DNA of 64,000 nucleotides from Zavarzinia aquatilis (GTDB taxonomy: Bacteria; Pseudomonadota; Alphaproteobacteria; Zavarziniales; Zavarziniaceae): positions 94,310 to 158,309 of the forward strand of contig NZ_QGLE01000011.1 of the NCBI RefSeq assembly GCF_003173035.1, given 5' to 3'. Position 1 is the first letter of the stretch. Each line of letters begins with the position of its first letter. Below are positions 42,069 through 50,050 of this stretch, in pieces. A model generated the notes under the pieces. That model was not told the DNA's origin. It ran no database searches and saw only the letters and a list, made by a program, of their open reading frames with translations. The translations under genes were made by a program, and so were the position numbers.

Positions 42069-42125
42069 CTTTGTATCCTCCCGTGTGGCGGGACGGCGCG
42101 CATGGGCGCCGCCCCCTTGTGTCCA

Positions 42126-43646
42126 TCAGGTGTTGCTGGTGGCGAGGCCGCGCCAGCGGTCAAAGTTCAGCTGGTCGCCCGAGCCCGGATATTCGCCGTT
42201 GTCCTTGCCATCGGTCAGGAAGGCCCAGTCCATCCAGGCGGCGAGATCGCCATTCACCGGGTCCTGGAACAGCTGCGGCATGGGCAGCCAGGCCTGGACG
42301 TATTTCTCCGGCTCGTTCTCGAACACGTCCTGACAGCCGTCGGAGCAGAAGTGATAGATTTCGCCCTTGTAGGTCGTCTGACGGTGGCACAGTTGCGACG
42401 GGTCGTCCGGCTCGGTGAAGACGCAGGGCAACTGGCAGCACTGGCACAGTTTGGCGAGGCCGAAGTTCTTGAACGGCTTGCCCTCGGCCTCGGCCTTCCG
42501 GATGTAGTCCCAACGCGGCCGATAGTATTTGTCGAAGGTCGTCGGATATTTCTGCGACAGCCAGTTCATGTCGTCGTCCGACGGGATCCAGCTGTGGAAG
42601 GCGGTACCGAAGCGCCACTGGTAGAAGCCCAGCATGAACTGATGTGACATGTGGTCGATCGCCTTGCCCGCGTCTTCCCAGCCCTTGGGCGGGCGGATGC
42701 CGTAGAAGGCGAGGTCCTTGAACAGCGCGCCGCCGTTCTCGACACCATAGATTTCCCACGCCTCGCGCCAGGACATGACGCGCTTGGGCAGCATGTAATC
42801 CATCATGGTGCTGACGAGGCCGAGCACGCGGAAGCCGCGCCAGAACCACTTGTCGATCCACTTCTGCACGATCGGCAGATTGTCCGGGTCCTGCTCGAGC
42901 ATGAATTTGATGCACTCGAGGCCGAGGGTCATGTGACGCGCCTCGTCCGACTGGGCGGAGAAGCCGAAGGTCACGGTCGCCATGTCGCCATTATAGGCGG
43001 CACCCGACATGAAGGGCACGAACAGCAGGTTGGTCAGGACGTATTCGAACGAGAAGCCGATGGCGATCATGAATTCGAACGGACCCGCCGCCATCGCGTC
43101 GTCGAAGAAGGAGCGCGCCACCGAGGTGTACCAGATGCGGTCCCGGTGGTCCGAGAAGGCGTGGAAGCCGTTGTAATACTTGTTGTAGTTCGAGAGCGCG
43201 TGGATCTGCGTCTGGGCGTGGCGGATTTCGTCCAGCGCCTGCATCTGGCAGGCGACCTGGGTGCCGGCGCCGGCGAATTCACGCCCTGCGCGCGAGAAGC
43301 CCTTATGCGCCGCATATTCGCCCGGGCTGATCGCCTGCAGGAAAATCTTCAGCGCCGAGAGATAGCGGCCGTCGGTGATGTTCAGATGGCCGTTGTTCTG
43401 CGCATGGGCGTCGATGATCGCATAGAACTTCCGCTCCTTCTCTCCCTGGTATTTCCAGTAGGCATCCATGGTCAGGCGGAAGGGGTCTTCCCACTTGTCC
43501 CAATCATGGATCTTGATGCCTTCATAGGCGAGATAGGGATAGATTTCGTCGTGCGAGCGATAGCTCGGCTCCCACGCGAGATCGCGGGTCAGATACCGAT
43601 AGCGTTCCTTGATGCCGAGCTTCTTCTCGGGGGTCTTCATGTCCAT
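42126..43646 (-). CDS. dmpN: Phenol hydroxylase alpha subunit DmpN (diiron oxygenase)
   Basis: 506 residues, with diiron ligands visible at E110 (SPGEY), E140 and H143 (DEIRH), E201, E235 and H238 (DEARH). Near residue 400 a YHS-type zinc motif (CQCCQLPC, later FCSDGC) marks the phenol-hydroxylase/MmoX branch and is absent from the Tmo-type alpha subunit at 26167. It hydroxylates phenol or methylphenols to catechols, which the dioxygenase upstream then cleaves. Confidence 0.96.
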   Translation of the reverse strand: MDMKTPEKKLGIKERYRYLTRDLAWEPSYRSHDEIYPYLAYEGIKIHDWDKWEDPFRLTMDAYWKYQGEKERKFYAIIDAHAQNNGHLNITDGRYLSALKIFLQAISPGEYAAHKGFSRAGREFAGAGTQVACQMQALDEIRHAQTQIHALSNYNKYYNGFHAFSDHRDRIWYTSVARSFFDDAMAAGPFEFMIAIGFSFEYVLTNLLFVPFMSGAAYNGDMATVTFGFSAQSDEARHMTLGLECIKFMLEQDPDNLPIVQKWIDKWFWRGFRVLGLVSTMMDYMLPKRVMSWREAWEIYGVENGGALFKDLAFYGIRPPKGWEDAGKAIDHMSHQFMLGFYQWRFGTAFHSWIPSDDDMNWLSQKYPTTFDKYYRPRWDYIRKAEAEGKPFKNFGLAKLCQCCQLPCVFTEPDDPSQLCHRQTTYKGEIYHFCSDGCQDVFENEPEKYVQAWLPMPQLFQDPVNGDLAAWMDWAFLTDGKDNGEYPGSGDQLNFDRWRGLATSNT

Positions 43647-43660
43647 GGCGGCTATCCTTC

Positions 43661-43930
43661 CTAGCGGTCCCAGTGCAGCGTCAGCATGTCGTCGTCCTCG
43701 TCGACATGGCCGCTCAGGGTGATCAGGTTCACGTGGAGTTCCTGCAGATCGAAATCGCGGCCGAGGTTTTCCTCGATCGTCTGCTTGCGGATCACCAGGC
43801 GGCCCGGCGCGTCGATCTTCACCATGGCCGGCTCGCGCGAGACCCGGGCCTGCGGATTATCCGCCTCGATCGCCTCGATGATCGGGCGGGTTTCCTCATT
43901 CGCCTGCAGGGCGATGAATACGGAAGACAT
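43661..43930 (-). CDS. dmpM: Phenol hydroxylase effector DmpM
   Basis: 89 residues from the ATG at 43930 (GAGGGAGCC upstream), the length of DmpM (90). It starts SSVFIALQANEETRPIIEAI and includes AMVKIDAPGRLVIRKQ, the family core that docks on the hydroxylase canyon. It has no cofactor and is essential for turnover. It lies 14 bases before dmpN. Confidence 0.95.
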   Translation of the reverse strand: MSSVFIALQANEETRPIIEAIEADNPQARVSREPAMVKIDAPGRLVIRKQTIEENLGRDFDLQELHVNLITLSGHVDEDDDMLTLHWDR

Positions 43931-43941
43931 GGCTCCCTCCC

Positions 43942-44934
43942 TCAGATCTTGATGCCGGATTTGGCGAGACGGGCGGCGAGTTCGGCGCGGCGCTCGGCCA
44001 TCACCTCTTCCGCCTGCTCGCCAAGACCGAGGCGGGCGACGGGCAGCAGGACTTCCGCGGCGCGGGCGCCCCAGGTGCCGGCCCATGCGGTCAGCGTGTC
44101 GCGATTGGCCGCCGATTCCGCCGCCGCGACCTTCATCACGGCGTCAATCCACTTGCGGGTCTCGTCGAACCAGTCGGCCATGAACTGGGTGGCGAGCGCG
44201 AGGCCCGAACCGCCTTCGGCGGCCCAGCCGCTGTCGACCATGTCGCCATAGACGAGCGGATAGAGCAGACCGTCGAGGGCGACGTTCTGCGCGACGAACA
44301 GCTCGAACGGATCGCGGGTGACGAGGCAATCCTCGATGTAACGCCGCAGGCCCTGCCATGCCGGAGCGTCGATCCAGGCCTTCTTGCCGGCTGCCAGCGC
44401 CTCGGTGCCGCCGAAGGCGAGGCCGATGCGCGAGAGATACTGGGCGATGCCCAGATGATCCATGGCCTGGTAGATGCAGGGCTGGGTAAAGACCGTGCCG
44501 TAGCCATAGCCGCAGATATAGGTGTTGTTCTGGTTCGCGCCCCAGGCGACATGGCGCAGCGGCACCAGCACCGCCAGCGCCTTCTCGCGCAGGGCGGGGG
44601 AGACGACATTGGCAAGGCCATGGGTCTCGATGAAGCGGAAATTGGACTCGGCCGCTTCCTGCTGACGGGCGCGGGTCAGCGTATAGGTGTTGTAGAAGAA
44701 CTGGCGCGGATCCTTCAGATCGTACCAGTCCTTCATGACGATCTGCGTGATCGCCTTGTCGTAGAGTTCCTGCTGCGGATCCCAGGTGGGACGATAGTGC
44801 AGGTTCTCGGTCGCCTGAATATCGTAGCTGCCTTCCTGATAGCGCGAGGCCGGCTTGTCGCCGAAGCGGCGCACCAGATGGTCGAAGGCCTGGCGCTGCG
44901 GCTCGATGGTGACCGTGCGAAGGTCGATTTGCAT
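43942..44934 (-). CDS. dmpL: Phenol hydroxylase beta subunit DmpL
   Basis: 330 residues, matching DmpL (331). The opening IDLRTVTIEPQRQAFDHLVRRFGDKPASRYQEG and the middle LTRARQQEAAESNFRFIE are the beta-subunit pattern. It has the ferritin-like fold without metal ligands. It scaffolds the alpha subunits. 11 bases separate it from dmpM. Confidence 0.95.
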   Translation of the reverse strand: MQIDLRTVTIEPQRQAFDHLVRRFGDKPASRYQEGSYDIQATENLHYRPTWDPQQELYDKAITQIVMKDWYDLKDPRQFFYNTYTLTRARQQEAAESNFRFIETHGLANVVSPALREKALAVLVPLRHVAWGANQNNTYICGYGYGTVFTQPCIYQAMDHLGIAQYLSRIGLAFGGTEALAAGKKAWIDAPAWQGLRRYIEDCLVTRDPFELFVAQNVALDGLLYPLVYGDMVDSGWAAEGGSGLALATQFMADWFDETRKWIDAVMKVAAAESAANRDTLTAWAGTWGARAAEVLLPVARLGLGEQAEEVMAERRAELAARLAKSGIKI

Positions 44935-44973
44935 GATGCTGTCTCCCTGACGTCGTGTTCGTTCGGTGGCTCT

Positions 44974-45237
44974 TCAGCGGAAGCGGGTGTCCCTCGCGTC
45001 CGCCAGTCGCCACGTCCAGTCGTCGGTTTCGCCGCCGGCCGTCCCGGCCGGCAGCAGTTCAACCTTGTTGGCGGCGCAGAAATCCGCGAGGGCATCGCGC
45101 CGCAGCACGAGTTCGACGAAGACATCGGGATCGCCGATGGCGAAATCGAACTCGATGAAACCGTCCTCCCGCTCTCGCCGCACCCGGACGTAGCGCCGGT
45201 CGGCGTCGAGCGTGTCTGCCGGGCGCTGGCCGTTCAT
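44974..45237 (-). CDS. dmpK: Phenol hydroxylase assembly protein DmpK
   Basis: 87 residues, like DmpK (92). It includes RYVRVRREREDGFIEFDFAIG and PDVFVELVLRRDALADFC, typical of Phenol_hyd_sub. DmpK helps load iron into the hydroxylase and is not part of the final complex. It lies 10 bases after the catechol dioxygenase gene. Confidence 0.93.
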   Translation of the reverse strand: MNGQRPADTLDADRRYVRVRREREDGFIEFDFAIGDPDVFVELVLRRDALADFCAANKVELLPAGTAGGETDDWTWRLADARDTRFR

Positions 45238-45247
45238 GGCGGCGCCC

Positions 45248-46177
45248 TCAGGTCACGACCGTCAGGAAGGTCTCGTGCAGCTTGCGCTGCGGGTAGTCGA
45301 GACCCTGGCCGAAATTGTCGAAGGTCCAGGTCAGCGGCTCGTAGTCGGGATAGGGGTGATAGCCGCCCATGAAGGTCTCGAAGCGGTTACCGGAAGGGTC
45401 CCAGGCATAGATGGTGCAGCCTCGGGTGATGCCGTGACGGGTGGGTCCGATATCGACCGCGACCTTGTTCATCGACATGATGTCGCCGGCGCGCAGCACG
45501 CTTTCCCAGCTCTCCATCAGGAACGAGCAATGGTGCAGCTTGCCGGGCTCGGGATATTCGGCGAAGGCGATGTCGTGCACCTTGTGGGAGCAGGAAAGCC
45601 AAACCGCCGCGCTCGTCTGGCCGTCTTCGGTCAGCACCCGCTCGACCAGATAAAAGCCGAGGACATCGACGAAAATCTTCTGCACCTCGGCGATATTGGG
45701 TCCATAGAGCAGACCATGGTCGAGGCGGATCGGCGCGATGCCATGTTCGCGGCTGGCGCCCCAGGGCGCCGGGTTGGTGGTGCCGAGACCGTTGCCGACC
45801 GCGGTCTTCTCGGCATAAAGCTCGATCAGATGGCCAGAGGGCAGCTGGAAGCGGACGCGCTCGCCGGTTTCCAGCATTTCACCCGCCGGAATGCGGGTGG
45901 TCGCGAGACCATAGGCGCGGAGATCGGCCTCAAGCCGGTCCAGCGTCGCCTTGTCCAGCACCTTGAAGCCGAAGAAGTCGATGCCGGCGCTGTCGGCCTC
46001 CCGGATCACATAGCTGCTGTGATCGCGCTCATCCCAGCACTTGAAGTAGACGCGCCCCTGCGCGTCGCGGCCGGTCTCGACGAGACCGAGAACGTCACGA
46101 TAGAACTTGATGCTCGCTTCGAGATCGAGCACGCGGACCTGGGCATGTCCCGGGCGCAGAACACCTGTCATTGCCAT
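45248..46177 (-). CDS. dmpB: Catechol 2,3-dioxygenase (extradiol, VOC fold)
   Basis: 309 residues. Iron ligands are H154 (RLDHG), H215 (KLHHCSF) and E267 (NRFETF), within two residues of XylE numbers (153, 214, 265). It opens catechol to 2-hydroxymuconic semialdehyde. It is the first gene of the phenol hydroxylase run, not within the lower operon where it usually sits. GGAGG lies 10-12 bases before the ATG at 46177. Confidence 0.95.
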   Translation of the reverse strand: MAMTGVLRPGHAQVRVLDLEASIKFYRDVLGLVETGRDAQGRVYFKCWDERDHSSYVIREADSAGIDFFGFKVLDKATLDRLEADLRAYGLATTRIPAGEMLETGERVRFQLPSGHLIELYAEKTAVGNGLGTTNPAPWGASREHGIAPIRLDHGLLYGPNIAEVQKIFVDVLGFYLVERVLTEDGQTSAAVWLSCSHKVHDIAFAEYPEPGKLHHCSFLMESWESVLRAGDIMSMNKVAVDIGPTRHGITRGCTIYAWDPSGNRFETFMGGYHPYPDYEPLTWTFDNFGQGLDYPQRKLHETFLTVVT

Positions 46178-46256
46178 GATGCGATTTCCTCCACGATGAA
46201 CTTCTTGGCTCGACGACGCCCGGGTTCACCCCGGACGCATCGGACACCCGTTACAC

Positions 46257-46273
46257 AGCACGTTCCGTGCCAA
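46257..46273 (-). promoter_or_regulatory. Sigma-54 -24/-12 promoter for dmpB-KLMNOP
   Basis: On the minus strand the sequence reads TTGGCACGGAACGTGCT. The -24 element TTGGCACG is perfect and a -12 GC follows at exactly 12 bases, so it matches the consensus TGGCAC-N5-TTGC except for one base. The expected start point is near 46246, about 70 bases before the dmpB start. Confidence 0.8.
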
Positions 46274-46279
46274 ATACGC

Positions 46280-46292
46280 CAATTCATTGATA
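46280..46292 (-). promoter_or_regulatory. Candidate IHF site
   Basis: The minus strand reads TATCAATGAATTG, a full match to the IHF consensus WATCAA-N4-TTR. It lies 7 bases upstream of the -24 element (about -34 to -46), in an AT-rich stretch. IHF bending is usual at DmpR/XylR promoters. The position is somewhat closer to the promoter than in Po/Pu. Confidence 0.45.
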
Positions 46293-46345
46293 TACTTATG
46301 ATTTTATCGTTCCGCTCGCCCCGAATCGCATGAACCCGTGGACGC

Positions 46346-46377
46346 TTTTGTCAGGCCGCAGGCGCTGCCTTACAAAA
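46346..46377. promoter_or_regulatory. Imperfect 32-bp inverted repeat, candidate activator site
   Basis: TTTTGT at 46346-46351 and ACAAAA at 46372-46377 form the ends of a long imperfect dyad with further AGGC/GCCT pairing inside. It lies about 100-130 bases upstream of the sigma-54 start point, where NtrC-family activators bind. Because it also lies downstream of the RND gene, it could instead be that gene's 3' hairpin. Confidence 0.4.
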
Positions 46378-46411
46378 TGGTCACGCAGACCTTCGGTGCC
46401 GGGCGCCGTCA

Positions 46412-48826
46412 TCACGCAACCCCGACGGGAGTGTTCGCGCCCCCTTTGCGGGGCAACAGGAAATGGGCGAGCGCGGGCAGCAGCACGAGGGCGCCGACCA
46501 TGTTCCAGACGAACATGAAGGCGAGCAGGATGCCCATGTCGGCCTGGAACTTGATCGGTGACAGCGCCCAGGTCGCGACCGCGATGCCGAGGGTGATGCC
46601 CGTCAGCACGACGACCTTCCCGGTGAAGACGAGGGCCTGGTAGTAGGCTTCCGAAAGCGTCATGCCGTCGCGCAGCCGCGCCAGGGTCACGGTCATCACA
46701 TAGAGCGAATAGTCGACACCGATGCCGACGCCGAGGGCGATCACCGGCAGGGTCGCGACCTTGACGCCGATGTTCAGCCCGACCATCAGCGCCTCGCACA
46801 GCATCGAGGTGATGATGAGGGGCACCACCGCGCAGACGACGGCGCGCCAGGAACGGAAGGTGACGAAGGCGAGCAGGATCACCGCGGCATAGACGAGGAA
46901 CAGCATCTCGCGGTTGGCCTGCTTCACGACGATATTGGTCGCCGCTTCGATGCCGGCGTTACCGGCGGCGTTGAGGAAGCGGATATCGGCGCTATTGTAG
47001 CGGGCGGCGAAAGCCTCGACCGTGGCGACCACGGCGTCGAGCGTGTCGGCCCGATGGTCCTTCAGATAGGCATAGACCGTGAGCAGGTCGCAGTTCTGAT
47101 TGAACAACTCACGCGGGGCGCGGGTGATGATCGCGTTCAGCATGTCCTGCGACCGGGGCACGGCATACCACTTCAGGCTGCCCTCGCTCATGCCGGCATT
47201 GGCGATCTTGGCGAGGCCGGCCAGCGAATTGGTCGTCTCGACCCCCGGCAGCCGGCGCAAGTCCCGCTCGAGCGCGTCGACCGCCATCAGCGTGTTGTAA
47301 TGGGCGCAGGCATATTGCGGCGTCCGCACCATGACGATGTAGACGTCGCTGCTGGCGGCATAGTTCCGCACCATGAAGGCATTGTCCCGATTATAGCGGG
47401 AGTCGGCGCGCAGCTCGGGCGCGCCGGGGTCGGTATCGCCGATCTTGAGGTCGAGAGCGACGAGGAGCCCGCCGAGCCCCATGACCGCGCCGAGCACGAC
47501 CGCGACCGTCGCGCCCCGGCGGCGGGTGAAGAGGTCGAGGAAGGCCCAGAAGGGATGTTTCTTGTGGGCGACGTCGCCCTGCTCCGCCAGTTCGGCGCGC
47601 AGCGAGCGCCGGGCGACGGCCTGACTGACCCCGGTATAGGACAGCAGGATGGGCAGCAGCACGAGATTGGTGAAGATCAGCACGGCGACGCCGATGCTGG
47701 CGGTGACGGCAAGGTCCTGGATGACCTTGATGTCGATCACCATGAGCACGGCGAAGCCGACCGCGTCGGCGAGCAGGGCCGTGAGGCCCGCCAGGAACAG
47801 CCGGCGGAAGGTGTAACGGGCCGCGATCAGCTTGTGGGTGCCGCGCCCGATATCCTGCATGATGCCGTTCATCTTCTGCGCGCCATGGCTCATGCCGATG
47901 GCGAAGACGAGGAAGGGTACCAGCATCGAATAGGGATCGAGTTCATAGCCGAGCAGCGGCAGGAGGCCGAGCAGCCAGATGACGGCGATCAGCGAGCACA
48001 GCACGACGAGCAGGGTCGAGCGGATGCAGCGCGTGTACCAGTAGAGCACGGCGGTGCAGATCGCGATCGCGGCGGCGAAGAAGATCAGCACCTGCTTCAA
48101 CCCGGCGATGAGATCGCCCACGACCTTGGCGAAGCCGGTCACATGAATGACGATGCCGCCCTTCTCATATTTGCTCCGCAACGCCTCGATCCGTTCGGAG
48201 ACGGCGTAATAGTCGATACGCTCGCCCGTTTCGGCGATACGCTCCTGCAGCGGCACGAGAACGATGCTGGACTTGTAGTCGGCGGCGATCAGCTGGCCGA
48301 TTTCGCCCGAACGCTCGACGTTGAGCCGCACCTGTTCCAGGTCTTCGGGCGAGCCCTTGTAATCGTCGGGGATCACCGGGCCGCCGTCGAGGCCCTCCTC
48401 GGTCACGCCGCTCCAGCGCACGGCCGGCGCCCAGAGCGATTTCATATAGGGCCGGTCGACGCCGGGCAGCAGGAACAATTCGTCGTTCAGCTGGCGCAAC
48501 GTGTCGAGATAGGCGGCATCGAAGATCGTGCCCTCCTTCGTCTCGACCGCGATGCGCAGGGAATTGCCCATGCCGGCCAGTTGCTTGCGGTTCTCGAGGA
48601 AGTTGGCGATATAGGGATGGCCCGTGGGGATCATCTTCTCGAAGGCCGCGTTCAGCCGGAGGTCGGCGCTGCGCCAGCCGAGGAAGCCGGTCACCAGCAC
48701 GCAGAGCAGAATGACGATCAGGCGGTTGTTGAAGAAGCCGCGCTCGACCACCGTGCCTGAGCGGGAATCGAAATCCTCCAGCCGGGCGATGACGGGGCCG
48801 ACGGAACTCGCGGGGGCGTGGGCCAT
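46412..48826 (-). CDS. RND/MMPL superfamily transporter
   Basis: 804 residues with about 12 membrane segments in two halves. Each half has a large soluble loop after its first segment (for example residues 60-220 after FFNNRLIVILLCVLVTGFLG). The GVGIGVDYSLYVMT motif lies near residue 690. It resembles hydrophobe-exporting RND proteins (HpnN-like) often found with DUF1302/DUF1329 genes. It overlaps the preceding gene's stop by one base, so the two are co-translated. Confidence 0.9.
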   Translation of the reverse strand: MAHAPASSVGPVIARLEDFDSRSGTVVERGFFNNRLIVILLCVLVTGFLGWRSADLRLNAAFEKMIPTGHPYIANFLENRKQLAGMGNSLRIAVETKEGTIFDAAYLDTLRQLNDELFLLPGVDRPYMKSLWAPAVRWSGVTEEGLDGGPVIPDDYKGSPEDLEQVRLNVERSGEIGQLIAADYKSSIVLVPLQERIAETGERIDYYAVSERIEALRSKYEKGGIVIHVTGFAKVVGDLIAGLKQVLIFFAAAIAICTAVLYWYTRCIRSTLLVVLCSLIAVIWLLGLLPLLGYELDPYSMLVPFLVFAIGMSHGAQKMNGIMQDIGRGTHKLIAARYTFRRLFLAGLTALLADAVGFAVLMVIDIKVIQDLAVTASIGVAVLIFTNLVLLPILLSYTGVSQAVARRSLRAELAEQGDVAHKKHPFWAFLDLFTRRRGATVAVVLGAVMGLGGLLVALDLKIGDTDPGAPELRADSRYNRDNAFMVRNYAASSDVYIVMVRTPQYACAHYNTLMAVDALERDLRRLPGVETTNSLAGLAKIANAGMSEGSLKWYAVPRSQDMLNAIITRAPRELFNQNCDLLTVYAYLKDHRADTLDAVVATVEAFAARYNSADIRFLNAAGNAGIEAATNIVVKQANREMLFLVYAAVILLAFVTFRSWRAVVCAVVPLIITSMLCEALMVGLNIGVKVATLPVIALGVGIGVDYSLYVMTVTLARLRDGMTLSEAYYQALVFTGKVVVLTGITLGIAVATWALSPIKFQADMGILLAFMFVWNMVGALVLLPALAHFLLPRKGGANTPVGVA

Positions 48827-49968
48827 CAGTATGCCTCCTGGGCCTTCGGATTGCTGTCGATACGGTGGTTGCCACGCGGACCCGCCACCACGAAGGCGCC
48901 ATCAGCCGCCTGCCGGACCGCCGTCAGGCCGGTGCCGCCGGCACTGCCCATGGGGACGAAGCTCGCCCCTTCATCGGTGCTGCGCAAAAGGCGCCCGCCC
49001 TCGTCGCCGAGCAGCAGGCTGCCGTCGGCCAGGCGCAGCCCCGCCGTGACCGTGGCATCGGCGCCAAGGTCGATCCGCCGCCAGTCGGCGAGGCCGGCAT
49101 CGGCGCGCCAGGCATTGCCCTTCAGGCCGTAAGCGAGGAGGCCGCCGCCCTGGAGGCCAAGCAGGCCGAAGAAGGTGCCGTCATAGGGGCTTTCGACCGC
49201 CGTGAAGGCCGCATCGAGGCCGGGCGCGGCGAACAGGGCGCCCTGTTCGCCCGCGACAACGAGACCGCCATCCAGCGGCGCGACGGCATAGAGATGCTTG
49301 CCCCCCTTGTTGGGAATGCGGGCGGCGATCGACTGCCAGCTGGCACCGCCGTCGCGGGTTTCCAGCGCGAGGCCATAGGCGCCGACGATCCAGCCCCGCT
49401 TGTCGTCGATGAAGCTGATGCCGAGGAAGGGTTTGTCCGGCCCGTCGGCGATCATGTAATTGGCGTTGCGAAGCGCCGCATCCGCGGCCGGATTGCCCGC
49501 CGCCTTCAGGGCTTCGGCCTCGGCCAGCACGGCCCTGGCCGCGCCATTACCGTCAAGCTGACGCCCCCAGGTCTCGCCGCCATCGGCGCTGTGCAGCACG
49601 ACGCCGCTATGGCCGATGGCCCAGCCCTGCTTCTCGTCGGCGAAAGCGACTTCGGTCAGGGTGACGCTGACCGGCACGGATGTGGCCTGACGCCAATTGG
49701 CGCCGCCATCGTCCGACAGCAGCACGATGCCGCCTTCGCCGACCGAAACCAGGCGCTGCCCGGCCCGGGCGATGGACAGTTGCAGCATCTGGGTCGCGCG
49801 CGGATTGGCGGCGGCCGGCAGGTCCATGAGATCGGGCACGATGGGCGCCGTCACCGCGGCAGTTTCACCCTGCGCCCGTCCCTCACCCGCGCCAAGCGCG
49901 AGGCCAAGGACCGGCACCAGAGCCGCGAAGGCAAGGAGGGGGCGTCGCCCGCCAAACGAAGTGGGCAT
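48826..49968 (-). CDS. Ycf48-like beta-propeller protein (BNR/photosystem II stability-type)
   Basis: 380 residues with a signal peptide (LLAFAALVPVLGLALGAGEG) and repeated propeller motifs: DDGGANWRQ, ADGGETWGR, RDGGASWQS and STDEGASFV, each about 45-60 residues apart. Such exported Ycf48 homologues accompany RND and DUF1329 proteins in many proteobacteria and may be periplasmic adaptors. The function here is inferred from that context only. Confidence 0.82.
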   Translation of the reverse strand: MPTSFGGRRPLLAFAALVPVLGLALGAGEGRAQGETAAVTAPIVPDLMDLPAAANPRATQMLQLSIARAGQRLVSVGEGGIVLLSDDGGANWRQATSVPVSVTLTEVAFADEKQGWAIGHSGVVLHSADGGETWGRQLDGNGAARAVLAEAEALKAAGNPAADAALRNANYMIADGPDKPFLGISFIDDKRGWIVGAYGLALETRDGGASWQSIAARIPNKGGKHLYAVAPLDGGLVVAGEQGALFAAPGLDAAFTAVESPYDGTFFGLLGLQGGGLLAYGLKGNAWRADAGLADWRRIDLGADATVTAGLRLADGSLLLGDEGGRLLRSTDEGASFVPMGSAGGTGLTAVRQAADGAFVVAGPRGNHRIDSNPKAQEAY

Positions 49969-50016
49969 AAGCGTCTGTCCATTCCAAACAAGCAGGCCCG
50001 CACCAGGGGGCCGGAG

Positions 50017-50040
50017 GGGCCTGTCCCGAAGGACAGGCCC
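50017..50040 (-). terminator. Intercistronic hairpin in the envelope cluster
   Basis: Arms GGGCCTGTCC and GGACAGGCCC pair perfectly around the tetraloop CGAA, 11 bases past the DUF1329 stop on the minus strand. It may partly terminate transcription or protect the upstream mRNA, lowering expression of the Ycf48-like and RND genes. Confidence 0.5.
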
Positions 50041-50050
50041 GTGTAACGCC

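Noticed and set aside
42069..42125. GC-rich hairpin between dmpN and dmpO as a terminator
   Set aside because: The pairing is imperfect and the gap is inside an operon with continuous function, so it is noted only in the dmpO entry.
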